A stretch of 41,506 bases of DNA from Hyphomicrobiales bacterium (GTDB lineage Bacteria > Pseudomonadota > Alphaproteobacteria > Rhizobiales > Rhizobiaceae), in assembly GCA_900473795.1 (NCBI GenBank), contig UCMT01000050.1, positions 1 through 41,506 of the forward strand, in the 5' to 3' direction. Below, in pieces: positions 7,805 through 16,053 of this stretch (the first letter of the stretch is position 1; every line of letters starts with the position of its first letter). Under the pieces are notes generated by a model. That model was given only the letters and a program-made list of their open reading frames with translations, did no database searches and was not told the origin of the DNA. The translations under genes were made by a program, and so were the position numbers.

Positions 7805-8395
7805 TCAAGCCTTGAACTGGGCATAGTCCGGGAAGAATTTCTCGAATTTCTGCGGCCAGTTCTTGAGCTTCGGGCGGCCCTTCTGCCATTCGCCGGCAAA
7901 GCGCAGTTCGATATAGCGCAGCATCGCGGCAAGCGCGAAATGGCCGGCATGGAGCTTGGCGCCGGTCTTCGGCAGGTTGGCGTTGAGGTAGTCGAGGCCG
8001 CGCACGACCTTTTCCCACTGCTTGTCGATCCAGGGCTGGTGGACCTTTTCCGGCGGATGGAAGCGCTTTTCGTAGACGATGGCGAGCAGGCTGTCGCAGA
8101 TGCCATCGCACAGCGCCTCCAGCATTTCCACCTCGGTGCGCTTTTCGGCATTGCGCGGATAGAGCTTGCCCTTGGTCTCGCGGTCGATGAAATGCATGAT
8201 TGCCCGGCTGTCGTAGATCGACTTTCCATCGGGGGTGATCAGCGTCGGGATCTTGCCGAGCGGGTTGTTGGAGATCAGCTCGGGCGGGTTGGCATTCGTG
8301 TCGGTCAGCACGCTGTCGGCTTTGATGCCGGCGTAGCGCGCGCCCATGCGCACCTTGTTGGAATAGGGGGAGGCGGGGGAGTAGAGAATTTTCAT
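7805..8395 (-). CDS. Glutathione S-transferase family protein
   Basis: A 196-aa two-domain GST. The thioredoxin-like N-terminal domain begins MKILYSPASPYSNKVRMGA, in which Ser residues occupy the catalytic position; the glutathione-binding phrase PLGKIPTLITPDGKSIYDSRAIMHFID contains the cis-Pro and the DSRAI motif. The helical C-terminal domain follows. It would conjugate or reduce electrophiles in the cytoplasm. Spaced 17 nt from the upstream RNase T2 gene on the same strand, so possibly one transcript with it. Physiological substrate unknown. Confidence 0.88.
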   Translation of the reverse strand: MKILYSPASPYSNKVRMGARYAGIKADSVLTDTNANPPELISNNPLGKIPTLITPDGKSIYDSRAIMHFIDRETKGKLYPRNAEKRTEVEMLEALCDGICDSLLAIVYEKRFHPPEKVHQPWIDKQWEKVVRGLDYLNANLPKTGAKLHAGHFALAAMLRYIELRFAGEWQKGRPKLKNWPQKFEKFFPDYAQFKA

Positions 8396-8412
8396 CGTGT
8401 TCTTTCTTTTGT

Positions 8413-9147
8413 TCAGGGAATTGCGGGCAGGCTGAGGTTTTTCATCTTGCAGCCGGCGCGATCGATGGCGTTGCAGGCACGAAAACTGAGATCCTTGTTG
8501 AAGCAGATGCGCACCTCGTCGACGCGCCCGGCGGCGCAGGTGACCGCGAGCGCGTCATTGCGCAGGCCGGGATTGGCGGCGGTCAGCGATGTTTCAATCT
8601 CGGCGGTGGTTGTTCGCCGGCGCGTTTCCACCGATTGCAGCGCCGACGGTATCGTCACCTTCTCGCGGGCGGCGCGCAGAACGGTGAAATAGTCTTTCTG
8701 GCCGAGCCCCGAGCAGGACCCATGCTTGCGCCATTCATGGCCGATCAGCCCCATCGACGGCATAATGTCGAACAAGGTGCGTCCCAGCGCCTCCGGCACC
8801 CGGTCGGATTCGCGCGTCCGGCAGAATTCCGGATAACCCTGTTCGTTCTGCGGCCAGAGCCCGTGAACGATGAAGCCGTGATCGTTTTCCGCCGCGCATT
8901 GCTGCGACCGGCCGGAAGGGTCGTTTTCAAGGCACCAGCTCGGCGACCAGGAGAGCGACAGCACATAGAAGTCAAATCCGCTGCCGAGCGGGATGGGTTG
9001 GGCTTTGGCCTGAGCAGTGGCGATGGGAGTGGTTACGGCGGGCGTGCCAGTTGCCACCGCTTCCTTCTGCTGTTCGCTTTCTCCGCTGCAGGCCGAAAGC
9101 AGAAGCGCGGCGAAGAGCGGCAGGAGGCGGCGCCGGAAATCCGTCAC
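8413..9147 (-). CDS. Ribonuclease T2 family protein, predicted lipoprotein
   Basis: A ~244-aa endoribonuclease. Both T2 active-site boxes are intact: CAS I FIVHGLWPQ and CAS II HEWRKHGSC, each with its catalytic His. The N-terminus (RRRLLPLFAALLLSAC) ends in a lipobox with Cys followed by Ser, which predicts anchoring in the outer membrane facing the periplasm. Many cysteines in the catalytic domain suggest disulfides. GTG 9147 lies 6 nt after the stop of the upstream gene; GTG 9171 inside that gene is an alternative start. Role could be scavenging RNA for phosphate and nucleosides, or a toxin-like role; neither is shown. Confidence 0.88.
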   Translation of the reverse strand: MTDFRRRLLPLFAALLLSACSGESEQQKEAVATGTPAVTTPIATAQAKAQPIPLGSGFDFYVLSLSWSPSWCLENDPSGRSQQCAAENDHGFIVHGLWPQNEQGYPEFCRTRESDRVPEALGRTLFDIMPSMGLIGHEWRKHGSCSGLGQKDYFTVLRAAREKVTIPSALQSVETRRRTTTAEIETSLTAANPGLRNDALAVTCAAGRVDEVRICFNKDLSFRACNAIDRAGCKMKNLSLPAIP

Positions 9148-9152
9148 ACGGC

Positions 9153-9584
9153 TTACCGCAGAGAGGCGCACTGCGCGCCGTAGACATACCAGGGATCAAG
9201 GCCGCCGACGCAGAACTCGATATTGGAGCCGATGCCGGCAAAACCCCAGCCGCGCTCGATCAGGTACCAGAGCGCGCGCGTCTCGCCATCGGTGGTGACG
9301 GCGGTGGCGCGGCAATATTCGCGCTCGACCAGATGGGTTTCGTCGCGTGGTTCGAGCCGGTTCAGATGCATGTCGCGGATTTCGGCAATGGCGATGTCCG
9401 TCTTCAGATAGTGGTGAGCGCGATAACCGAAATCGGAGGTGATGAAACCGAGAATTGCCCTGCTTCGGCAGGCGCCTTCGCTGTAGCTCACGCCGCTCAG
9501 CGGGTCGCTTGCCGCGGCCGGGATTGCGCCGGGCAGAAGAAGTGCCAGGGAGAAAAGGAGGCTTGCAGCGCGCGTTCTGGTCAT
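9153..9584 (-). CDS. Small secreted protein of unknown function with four conserved-looking cysteines
   Basis: A 143-aa protein that I do not recognise. A signal peptide (MTRTRAASLLFSLALLLPGAIPAAA) is followed by a ~118-residue domain with four cysteines (in GACR, EYCRA, EFCVG, GAQCAS), likely paired as disulfides in the periplasm, and aromatic-rich phrases GYRAHHYLK, ALWYLIERGWGFAG and DPWYVYGAQC. ATG 9584 is chosen because GGGAGA precedes it at good spacing. The stop is 6 nt before or overlaps the RNase T2 start, so the two are surely co-expressed. A partner, chaperone or inhibitor role for the RNase is a guess. Confidence 0.75.
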   Translation of the reverse strand: MTRTRAASLLFSLALLLPGAIPAAASDPLSGVSYSEGACRSRAILGFITSDFGYRAHHYLKTDIAIAEIRDMHLNRLEPRDETHLVEREYCRATAVTTDGETRALWYLIERGWGFAGIGSNIEFCVGGLDPWYVYGAQCASLR

Positions 9585-9645
9585 GGTCGTCTCCCGAAAA
9601 GTCCTTCCGAGATTGCGTCTCCGGGGGCTGGCCGTCAAGTCACGT

Positions 9646-10512
9646 TCAATCCCGCTCCGGCACTTCCTCGCCGCGCAGCCAGAAGGCGCGGGCGGAGGCG
9701 TGCCGGTCCTGCTTCAGCCGGTCCTTGAGGAACGGCAGGAGGACATCGAGCTCATCCTTCAGCGTATAGGGCGGGTTGACGATGATCAGTCCGGAGCCGG
9801 AAAGACCGGTCGTGTCGCGATCGCTGCGCACCGACAGTTCGGCGCAAAGCATCTTGGGGATTTCCAGCGCTTTCAGCGCCGCGTGAAAGGCGGCAATCGG
9901 CGCACCCTGTTTCAGCGGATACCACAGGCAGAAGGTGCCGCCGGAGAACCGGCGCCAGGCCTTGGCGAGACCATCCGCCAGTCGCTCGAACTCGCCGGCC
10001 ACCTCGAAAGGCGGATCGACCAGCACCAGCCCGCGCTTTTCCTTCGGCGGCAGATGGGCACCGAGCGCCAGCCAGCCGTCGAGCTGGGTGATGCGGCTCT
10101 GGAAATCGCCGTCGAACAGCCGGTGCAGCGTTTCGTAGTCATCGGGATGCAGTTCCATCGCCGACAGCCGGTCCTGGGGCCGCATCAGCATGCGGGTGAG
10201 TTTCGGCGAGCCGGGATAGAGCTTGATGCCGCCGTCCGGATTGAGGTCGCGCACGGCCGTCAGATAGGGTTGAAGCAGGGGCTTTGCCTTCGCCGGGATA
10301 TCCGCGTCGAGAATGCTGCCGATGCCGTCCTGCCATTCGCCGGTTTTCTGCGCTTCCTCGCTCGACAGGTCATAAAGGCCGATGCCCGCATGGGTGTCGA
10401 GCACACGGAAAGCCTTGTCCTTCTGCGTCATGTAGACGATCAGCCGGGCGAGCACGGCGTGCTTCAGGACGTCGGCGAAATTGCCTGCGTGGTAGATGTG
10501 ACGGTAATTCAT
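9646..10512 (-). CDS. rlmJ: 23S rRNA (adenine(2030)-N6)-methyltransferase RlmJ
   Basis: A 288-aa SAM-dependent enzyme that methylates A2030 in 23S rRNA. The N-terminal MNYRHIYHAGNFADVLKH is the family signature; VLDTHAGIGLYDL binds SAM; VLVDPPFE is the catalytic DPPF/Y motif; IIVNPPYTLKDEL is a second conserved phrase near the C-terminus. ATG 10512 is chosen from this N-terminal match and from AGGGACG just upstream. It diverges from the molybdopterin oxidoreductase gene across 86 nt. Confidence 0.93.
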   Translation of the reverse strand: MNYRHIYHAGNFADVLKHAVLARLIVYMTQKDKAFRVLDTHAGIGLYDLSSEEAQKTGEWQDGIGSILDADIPAKAKPLLQPYLTAVRDLNPDGGIKLYPGSPKLTRMLMRPQDRLSAMELHPDDYETLHRLFDGDFQSRITQLDGWLALGAHLPPKEKRGLVLVDPPFEVAGEFERLADGLAKAWRRFSGGTFCLWYPLKQGAPIAAFHAALKALEIPKMLCAELSVRSDRDTTGLSGSGLIIVNPPYTLKDELDVLLPFLKDRLKQDRHASARAFWLRGEEVPERD

Positions 10513-10598
10513 TCGCGTCCCTGATCGTGCCGATGAAATGTTGGAATGCATGGCGGTTGGGACTTTGAGACCCTTCCGCGATGCCATATAGAAAAGCC

Positions 10599-12713
10599 AT
10601 GAACGTTGCGACCCCCATCAAGCCAGAAAAAGCCACCGCTCATTCGGTCTGTCCGCATGACTGTCCCTCCGCCTGCGCGCTCGAAATCGATCTGACGCAG
10701 GAGGGACGGATCGGTCGGGTTCGCGGCGCGAGCGCCAACACCTATACGGCCGGTGTCATCTGCGCCAAGGTCGCGCGTTATTCCGAGCGCATCTACCATC
10801 CGGGCCGCCTGATGGTGCCGCAGCGGCGCAAGGGCGCAAAGGGCGAGGGACGCTGGCAGGACGTCAGCTGGGACGACGCGCTCGACGAAATCGCCGATGC
10901 GTTCGTCAAGGCCGAACAGCAATACGGCTCCGAGGCTGTCTGGCCCTATTTCTACGCCGGCACGATGGGCCAGGTTCAGCGCGATTCGATCGAGCGCCTG
11001 CGCCATGCCAAGCGCTATTCCGGCTTCTTCGGCTCGATCTGCACCAATCTCGCCTGGACCGGCCTGACCATGGCCACGGGTTCGCTCAGGGGCCCCGATC
11101 CGCGCGAGATGGCGAAATCCGACTGCGTGGTCATCTGGGGCACCAATGCGGTGTCGACGCAGGTCAATGTGATGACCCACGCTATCAAGGCGCGCAAGGA
11201 GCGTGGCGCCAGGATCGTCGTCATCGACATCTACGACAATCCGACGATCAAGCAGGCCGATATGGCGCTGGTGCTGAAGCCCGGCACCGATGCAGCACTC
11301 GCCTGCGCCATCATGCACATCGCCTTCCGCGACGGCTATGCGGACCGGGCCTATCTGGCAGACTATGCCGACGATCCGGCCGGACTTGAACATCATCTGA
11401 AGACCAGAACGCCGGAATGGGCGTCCGCCATCACCGGCCTGCCGGTGGAGGAGATCGAGGCCTTCGGCAAGCTCGTCGGCACGACGCAGAAAACCTATTT
11501 CCGCCTCGGCTACGGCTTTACCCGCCAGCGCAACGGCGCCGTCGCCATCCACGCGGCCACCTCGGTGGCGACCGTGCTCGGTTCCTGGAAGCACGAGGGC
11601 GGCGGTGCGTTCCACTCCAACAACGATGTCTTCAGGTTCGACAAGCGCGAACTGATGGGCTCGGCGATGCTCGACCCGGATATCCGGATGCTCGACCAGT
11701 CGCAGATCGGCCGCGTCTTGACCGGTGATGCCGAGGCACTGCGCCATCGCGGGCCGGTGACGGCGCTGCTGATCCAGAACACCAATCCCGTTAACGTCGC
11801 CCCCGAGCAGCGGCTGGTGAAGCGCGGCTTCCTGCGCGACGACTTGTTCGTCGCCGTGCACGAGCAGTTCATGACCGATACGGCGAAACTTGCCGATATC
11901 GTCCTGCCGGCCACGATGTTCCTCGAGCATGACGATCTCTATCGCGGCGGCGGCCATCAGCATATCCTGCTCGGCCCCAAGGTGGTCGAGCCACCACCGA
12001 CGGTGCGCACCAATCTCTTCGTCATCGAGGAACTGGCCAAGCGCCTCGGCGTTGCCGACAGGCCCGGCTTTGGCCTCAGCGAGCGCGCACATATCGACCA
12101 TATCCTGGTGAACTACGGCATCGGATATGAGGGCCTGAAACGCGACAAATGGCTGGATGTCCAGCCGGATTTCGAGACGGCGCATTTCATCAAGGGTTTC
12201 GGCCATCCCGACGGCAAATTCCGCTTCAAGGCCGACTGGACCGGAACGCCGGCGCCGAACCGGCCGCCGAAGGCGCTGGGGCTCTTCGGCCCGCATGCGA
12301 AACTGCCGGTATTTCCCGATCATGTCGACCTGATCGAGGTTGCGGACGAGCAGCATCCGTTCCGGCTGGCTACGTCGCCGGCGCGCTCCTTCCTGAACTC
12401 GACCTTTGCCGAGACGCCGTCTTCGATCCAGAAGGAAGGCCGCCCCGAAGCCATGATCCACGCGGACGATGCGGCGGCACTGGGCATTGCCGCCGGCGAT
12501 ATCGTCCGGATCGGCAACGAGCGCGGCGAAATCCGCCTGCATGCCAGGCTCGGCGGCGGCGCGCGGCGTGGCGTGGTGATCGCCGAGGGGCTCTGGCCGA
12601 ACGATGCGCATCTGGACGGGGAGGGCATCAACGTGCTCACCGGCGCCGACGCGGCAGCGCCCTACGGCGGCGCCGCCTTCCACGACAATCACGTATGGCT
12701 GCGCAAGGATTGA
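10599..12713 (+). CDS. Molybdopterin-dependent oxidoreductase, DMSO-reductase superfamily with N-terminal [4Fe-4S]
   Basis: A ~704-aa cytoplasmic (no Tat signal) bis-MGD enzyme. The N-terminal Fe-S domain has C-x3-C-x3-C (CPHDCPSAC) and a fourth Cys about 28 residues later (GVICAKV). The molybdopterin domain follows, with FGSICTNLAWTG, where the Cys is a plausible metal ligand, then WGTNAVSTQVN, NTNPVNVAPE, ADIVLPATMFLEHDD, and a C-terminal dinucleotide-binding domain (RPEAMIHADDAAALGI). ATG 10581 is an alternative start. It stands alone, without electron-transfer or membrane subunits, so the substrate and electron partner are unknown. nudK begins 6 nt after its stop, probably in the same transcript. 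Confidence 0.88.
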   Translation: MNVATPIKPEKATAHSVCPHDCPSACALEIDLTQEGRIGRVRGASANTYTAGVICAKVARYSERIYHPGRLMVPQRRKGAKGEGRWQDVSWDDALDEIADAFVKAEQQYGSEAVWPYFYAGTMGQVQRDSIERLRHAKRYSGFFGSICTNLAWTGLTMATGSLRGPDPREMAKSDCVVIWGTNAVSTQVNVMTHAIKARKERGARIVVIDIYDNPTIKQADMALVLKPGTDAALACAIMHIAFRDGYADRAYLADYADDPAGLEHHLKTRTPEWASAITGLPVEEIEAFGKLVGTTQKTYFRLGYGFTRQRNGAVAIHAATSVATVLGSWKHEGGGAFHSNNDVFRFDKRELMGSAMLDPDIRMLDQSQIGRVLTGDAEALRHRGPVTALLIQNTNPVNVAPEQRLVKRGFLRDDLFVAVHEQFMTDTAKLADIVLPATMFLEHDDLYRGGGHQHILLGPKVVEPPPTVRTNLFVIEELAKRLGVADRPGFGLSERAHIDHILVNYGIGYEGLKRDKWLDVQPDFETAHFIKGFGHPDGKFRFKADWTGTPAPNRPPKALGLFGPHAKLPVFPDHVDLIEVADEQHPFRLATSPARSFLNSTFAETPSSIQKEGRPEAMIHADDAAALGIAAGDIVRIGNERGEIRLHARLGGGARRGVVIAEGLWPNDAHLDGEGINVLTGADAAAPYGGAAFHDNHVWLRKD

Positions 12714-12719
12714 CTGCGA

Positions 12720-13319
12720 ATGACGAAATTCCGCGATGCGAAGATCGAAATCCTGAAAGACGAGACGCTTTCGAAAAACTGGTACCACCTGCGCAACGTC
12801 ACCTTCGACTACACCGGCTCCAACGGCGTCACCAAGAAGCTGAAGCGCGAGGTTTACGACCGCGGCAACGGCGCGACGATCCTGCTCTACGATCCGAAGC
12901 GCGACAGCGTCGTCCTGGTGCGCCAATTCCGCATGCCGGCACATCTGAACGGCCATTCGGGCTGGCTGCTGGAAATGCCGGCCGGGCTGCTTGACGGCGA
13001 TCATCCGGTCGAGGCGATCAAGCGCGAGGCGATGGAGGAGACCGGCTATCTGGTGCAGGACGTGCGGCCGCTCTTCCAGGCTTTCATGTCGCCCGGTGCC
13101 GTGACCGAGACGATCCATTTCTTCGCCGCGATCATCGACGTGACCTTGCGCGCCGAAGACGGCGGCGGCGCGGCGCACGAGGACGAAGACATCGAGGTCC
13201 TGGAGGTCCCGCTCGAGGATGCCATGGCGATGATCGACAGCGGCGAGATCTGCGACGGCAAGACCATCATGCTCTTGCAATGGGCGATGTTGAACAGGGA
13301 AAAGCTGGCTAGAGCTTAG
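12720..13319 (+). CDS. nudK: NUDIX hydrolase, GDP-mannose pyrophosphatase NudK
   Basis: A 199-aa NUDIX enzyme closely similar along its length to E. coli NudK as I recall it: KREVYDRGNGATILLYDP, VVLVRQFRMP, AGLLDGDHPVEAIKREAMEE (Nudix box, with REAMEETGY as the core), MSPGAVTETIHFF, HEDEDIEVLEVP and EICDGKTIMLLQW. NudK splits GDP-mannose and related sugar nucleotides into GMP and sugar-1-phosphate. Transcribed just behind the molybdopterin oxidoreductase. A stem-loop overlaps its stop codon. Confidence 0.92.
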   Translation: MTKFRDAKIEILKDETLSKNWYHLRNVTFDYTGSNGVTKKLKREVYDRGNGATILLYDPKRDSVVLVRQFRMPAHLNGHSGWLLEMPAGLLDGDHPVEAIKREAMEETGYLVQDVRPLFQAFMSPGAVTETIHFFAAIIDVTLRAEDGGGAAHEDEDIEVLEVPLEDAMAMIDSGEICDGKTIMLLQWAMLNREKLARA

Positions 13320-13331
13320 CTTGCTAGCCAG
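13305..13331. terminator. Stem-loop across the nudK stop, between converging nudK and the PIN toxin
   Basis: Arms CTGGCTAG (13305-13312) and CTAGCCAG (13324-13331) pair perfectly with an 11-nt loop that contains the nudK TAG. No clear T-run follows on either strand, so this is a possible weak or factor-aided terminator for the converging genes. Confidence 0.4.
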
Positions 13332-13335
13332 TGCT

Positions 13336-13743
13336 TCACATCGCAAAAAGCGGGATGGCTTCGGATATGGCCGCCTGTTGCAACTTCCTATCCAATGTTG
13401 CCAAGGGTGCACCCTCGGTTAAAGCCAGCGCAAGATAGGCAGCGTCATAAGCCGAAAGCTGATGCTTGCGGGCAAGCCTGACAACGAGGGCGTCGTCACC
13501 GCCGCCGGCTATCCTTATCGGAAGTTGCTGCAGGCGAATGAGTGCCGTCAGAACATCGTCACCTGCTATGCGTTTTCGTCTTTCCGCAATCAGCAGGATA
13601 CTGCGGATTTCGTGCAGGAGAAGATCGGGTGCCGCTGCCTCATCACGGATCAGCCGGTCCATGGCGGCCTCGGCAATGTCATGCTCTTCGTCAGGCAGCA
13701 GCCATACCGCTGCGATCGACGCATCAACGATGAAGGCAGCCAC
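13336..13743 (-). CDS. vapC: PIN-domain ribonuclease toxin, VapC type
   Basis: A 135-aa PIN-domain protein. The acidic metal-binding residues are in place: FIVDASIAAVWLLPDEE (first Asp), the conserved LLLHEIRSIL Glu, and SAYDAAYLALA with the third acidic residue, then APLATLDRKL with the fourth. VapC toxins cleave tRNA or rRNA and are held inactive by a co-transcribed antitoxin. Start is GTG 13743, which shares one base with the antitoxin TAG (TAGTG), so the two are coupled. The antitoxin here is Phd/YefM-like rather than the AbrB-like VapB often found. Confidence 0.88.
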   Translation of the reverse strand: MAAFIVDASIAAVWLLPDEEHDIAEAAMDRLIRDEAAAPDLLLHEIRSILLIAERRKRIAGDDVLTALIRLQQLPIRIAGGGDDALVVRLARKHQLSAYDAAYLALALTEGAPLATLDRKLQQAAISEAIPLFAM

Positions 13744-13988
13744 TATTTGCGACCTTCATCGCGCCATTCGAGAATTTCTTCCACTGAAACGGGTTTGCGA
13801 GCCGAGCGTTCTCTGCGCATAAGCCGCACCAGATTTGCGCGCTGTTCCTGATCGTTGATCGGCACCAAGCGCGCCACAGGGGCATCACCCCGCGCGATGA
13901 TAATTTCCTCGCCGGCTTCGACGCTGACAAGAAGCTCGGATAAATGGGTCTTTGCTTCGGCGACTTTTACCGTTCTCGTCATGCCCAT
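13743..13988 (-). CDS. Phd/YefM-type antitoxin paired with the PIN toxin
   Basis: An 81-aa antitoxin (79 if the second ATG at 13982 is used; GGAG precedes both). The N-terminal DNA-binding fold is of prevent-host-death type: VKVAEAKTHLSELLVSVEAGEEIIIARGDAPVARLVPI. The charged C-terminal third (RRERSARKPVSVEEILEWRDEGRK) would wrap the toxin. Such antitoxins repress their own operon by binding a palindrome; a perfect 10-4-10 inverted repeat lies 49-72 nt upstream. Inserted between purN and nudK, a location otherwise of housekeeping genes. Confidence 0.88.
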   Translation of the reverse strand: MGMTRTVKVAEAKTHLSELLVSVEAGEEIIIARGDAPVARLVPINDQEQRANLVRLMRRERSARKPVSVEEILEWRDEGRK

Positions 13989-14036
13989 CCAACTCCGTTG
14001 GAAATCTTATGGGTATCAAGGTAGGAGCGAACATCA

Positions 14037-14060
14037 ACATGGTCAAGTGGTTGACCATGT
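14037..14060 (-). promoter_or_regulatory. Perfect palindromic operator candidate of the PIN toxin/antitoxin operon
   Basis: Arms ACATGGTCAA (14037-14046) and TTGACCATGT (14051-14060) pair perfectly around GTGG. Read on the minus strand one arm contributes a CTTGAC-type -35 (TTGACC, 14046-14041); a weak -10 (TACCTT) lies 17 nt further on. Binding of the antitoxin complex would therefore occlude the promoter. Protein assignment is inferred. Confidence 0.6.
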
Positions 14061-14104
14061 ACGCACGTCAGCCGACGCAATATCTCCAAGATATGCGTTT
14101 TGCG

Positions 14105-14758
14105 CTAACTCTGCGCAATCGCAGCCTTCGGATTCTTGTCGACCGCTTTTCCATCCTCCATCCACACCTTGCCCTCGGCAATGAGACGCAGCGCCGCGGG
14201 ATAAGTCCGATGCTCTTCCACCAGCACCCGCGCTGCAAGGGCCTCCGCCGTATCGCCGGGAAGCACTGGTACCTTGGCTTGCAGGATGACCGGCCCCTCG
14301 TCCATGCCTTCGGTGACGAAATGCACGGTGCAGCCGGCTTCCGTCATGCCCGCATCGATGGCGCGCTGATGGGTGTGAAGACCCGGAAAGAGCGGCAAAA
14401 GGGAGGGGTGGATATTGATGATCCGCCCCTCGTAGCGGTTGATGAAGGCCGCACTCAGGAGCCGCATGTAACCGGCGAGGCAGATGATGTCGGGCGAAAG
14501 GCTTTCAAGTGCTGACAGGATCGCCGCTTCATGCGCGTCCTTGCTGGCATAATCCTTGCGGACGAAGGAAAAGGCGGGAATGCCGAGCGCCGCTGCCTTG
14601 GCCAGCCCGCCGGCATCGGCCTTGTCGGAAATCACCGCGACGATTTCAGCCGGAAAATCCGGCTCCGAGGCAGCTTTCGCCAGCGCCAGCATGTTGGAGC
14701 CGCCGCCGGAAATGAACACAACGACCCGTTTGCGGATCGCCTTCAGCGTCTCCGTCAT
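14105..14758 (-). CDS. purN: Phosphoribosylglycinamide formyltransferase (GAR transformylase 1)
   Basis: A 217-aa enzyme of purine synthesis that transfers formyl from 10-formyl-tetrahydrofolate to GAR. The signature phrases are complete: [12 protein letters not shown] (ribose-phosphate site), [11 protein letters not shown], and the active-site stretch [22 protein letters not shown] with the catalytic Asn-His pair, followed by [18 protein letters not shown] containing the catalytic Asp. The ATG overlaps the purM stop by ATGA, the common purMN arrangement, so both are made from one transcript. Confidence 0.96.
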   Translation of the reverse strand: MTETLKAIRKRVVVFISGGGSNMLALAKAASEPDFPAEIVAVISDKADAGGLAKAAALGIPAFSFVRKDYASKDAHEAAILSALESLSPDIICLAGYMRLLSAAFINRYEGRIINIHPSLLPLFPGLHTHQRAIDAGMTEAGCTVHFVTEGMDEGPVILQAKVPVLPGDTAEALAARVLVEEHRTYPAALRLIAEGKVWMEDGKAVDKNPKAAIAQS

Positions 14759-15837
14759 AGGGCGAGCGTGCCCTTGTAGATCGTGCCGGCGGCACCTTCC
14801 TCGCGGGCGACCATGTGGCCGAGCGCAAAGACGGTCTCGCCTTCAGCTTTCAGAACCGAAGCCACCTTTTCGGCATCTTCCGCCGCGACGACGACGATCA
14901 TGCCGACGCCGCAGTTGAAGGTGCGCAGCATCTCGTTGGCGGCAACGCCACCGGTCTTGGCGAGCCAGGAGAAGACGGCCGGCGGCTTTATGGCGGAAAG
15001 ATCGATCTCGGCGGCGAGGTGCTTGGGCAGTACGCGCGGAATGTTTTCCGGAAAGCCGCCGCCGGTGATGTGGGCAAGCGCCTTCAGCGCGCCGGTCTCG
15101 CGGATGGCCTTCAACAGCGGCTTCACATAGATGCGCGTTGGCGTCATCAGCACGTCGGCCAAAGTGGCGGGCGCCGTGCCGTCGCCGAAGGGAGCGGGCG
15201 CGTCCCAGGCGAGGCCCGAGAGCGAAACGATCTTGCGCACCAGTGAATAGCCGTTCGAATGCACGCCGGAGGAGGCGAGACCAAGGATGACGTCGCCCTC
15301 GGCGATATCGCCCGCCGGAAGCAGTTGCCCGCGTTCGGCCGCACCGACGGCGAAGCCTGCGAGATCGTAGTCGCCGCCCGAATACATGCCCGGCATTTCG
15401 GCCGTCTCGCCGCCGATCAGTGCGCAGCCCGCCTCGCGGCAGCCCGCGGCGATGCCTCCGACGATCGATGCACCCTGGTCGGGATCGAGCTTGCCGGTAG
15501 CGAAGTAGTCGAGGAAGAACAAGGGTTCGGCACCCTGCACGACGAGATCGTTGACGCACATGGCAACGAGGTCGATGCCGACGGTGTCGTGCTTATTGGC
15601 ATCGATGGCAATCTTCAGCTTGGTGCCGACGCCGTCATTGGCGGCAACCAGAACCGGGTCGGTGAAGCCGGCGGCCTTCAGGTCGAACAGGCCGCCGAAG
15701 CCGCCGATTTCGCCGTCGGCGCCGGGACGCCGGGTCGAGCGCACATGCGGCTTGATCTTTTCCACCAAAAGGTTTCCGGCGTCGATGTCCACACCCGCAT
15801 CGCTGTAGGTCAGACCGTTCTTTCCTGGCTCGCTCAT
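14755..15837 (-). CDS. purM: Phosphoribosylformylglycinamidine cyclo-ligase (AIR synthetase)
   Basis: A 360-aa ATP-dependent enzyme that closes FGAM to aminoimidazole ribotide, fifth step of purine synthesis. Visible hallmarks: [13 protein letters not shown] at the N-terminus, [42 protein letters not shown] (the PurM/ThiL ATP-site phrase), [23 protein letters not shown] and [16 protein letters not shown] 15837 ([11 protein letters not shown]) is chosen because GGAG precedes it and the family N-terminus follows; the longer frame upstream is unsupported. It diverges from an AI-2E family transporter across about 215 nt. Confidence 0.96.
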   Translation of the reverse strand: MSEPGKNGLTYSDAGVDIDAGNLLVEKIKPHVRSTRRPGADGEIGGFGGLFDLKAAGFTDPVLVAANDGVGTKLKIAIDANKHDTVGIDLVAMCVNDLVVQGAEPLFFLDYFATGKLDPDQGASIVGGIAAGCREAGCALIGGETAEMPGMYSGGDYDLAGFAVGAAERGQLLPAGDIAEGDVILGLASSGVHSNGYSLVRKIVSLSGLAWDAPAPFGDGTAPATLADVLMTPTRIYVKPLLKAIRETGALKALAHITGGGFPENIPRVLPKHLAAEIDLSAIKPPAVFSWLAKTGGVAANEMLRTFNCGVGMIVVVAAEDAEKVASVLKAEGETVFALGHMVAREEGAAGTIYKGTLAL

Positions 15838-16053
15838 GGCTTGATCTCCGCCGGCTCGTCGTTTTGGCACTGCGATTGGCATGATGACTTGGGAAGTGCA
15901 AGCATATTGCCCTTGATATTCCGCTTTTTCACCGTTTTGCCCGGTTGTTGTGGCCGTTTGCAGCCATAGGCTTGACCGCAGTTGGTGGCACATCCTATCT
16001 CCAAAGGCAGGAGCGCATTATGCGGCTCGGGCACGGGGCATCGGAATAGCGGC

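Noticed and set aside
10509..13412. A 967-codon open frame on the minus strand opposite the molybdopterin oxidoreductase and nudK
   Set aside because: It lies antisense to two clearly recognised genes and its translation has no domain or motif; it is a by-product of high-GC codon use in the real genes.
15838..16053. Possible purine regulator site or riboswitch between purM and the AI-2E transporter gene
   Set aside because: No purine-aptamer-like core and no convincing palindrome were seen in the gap.
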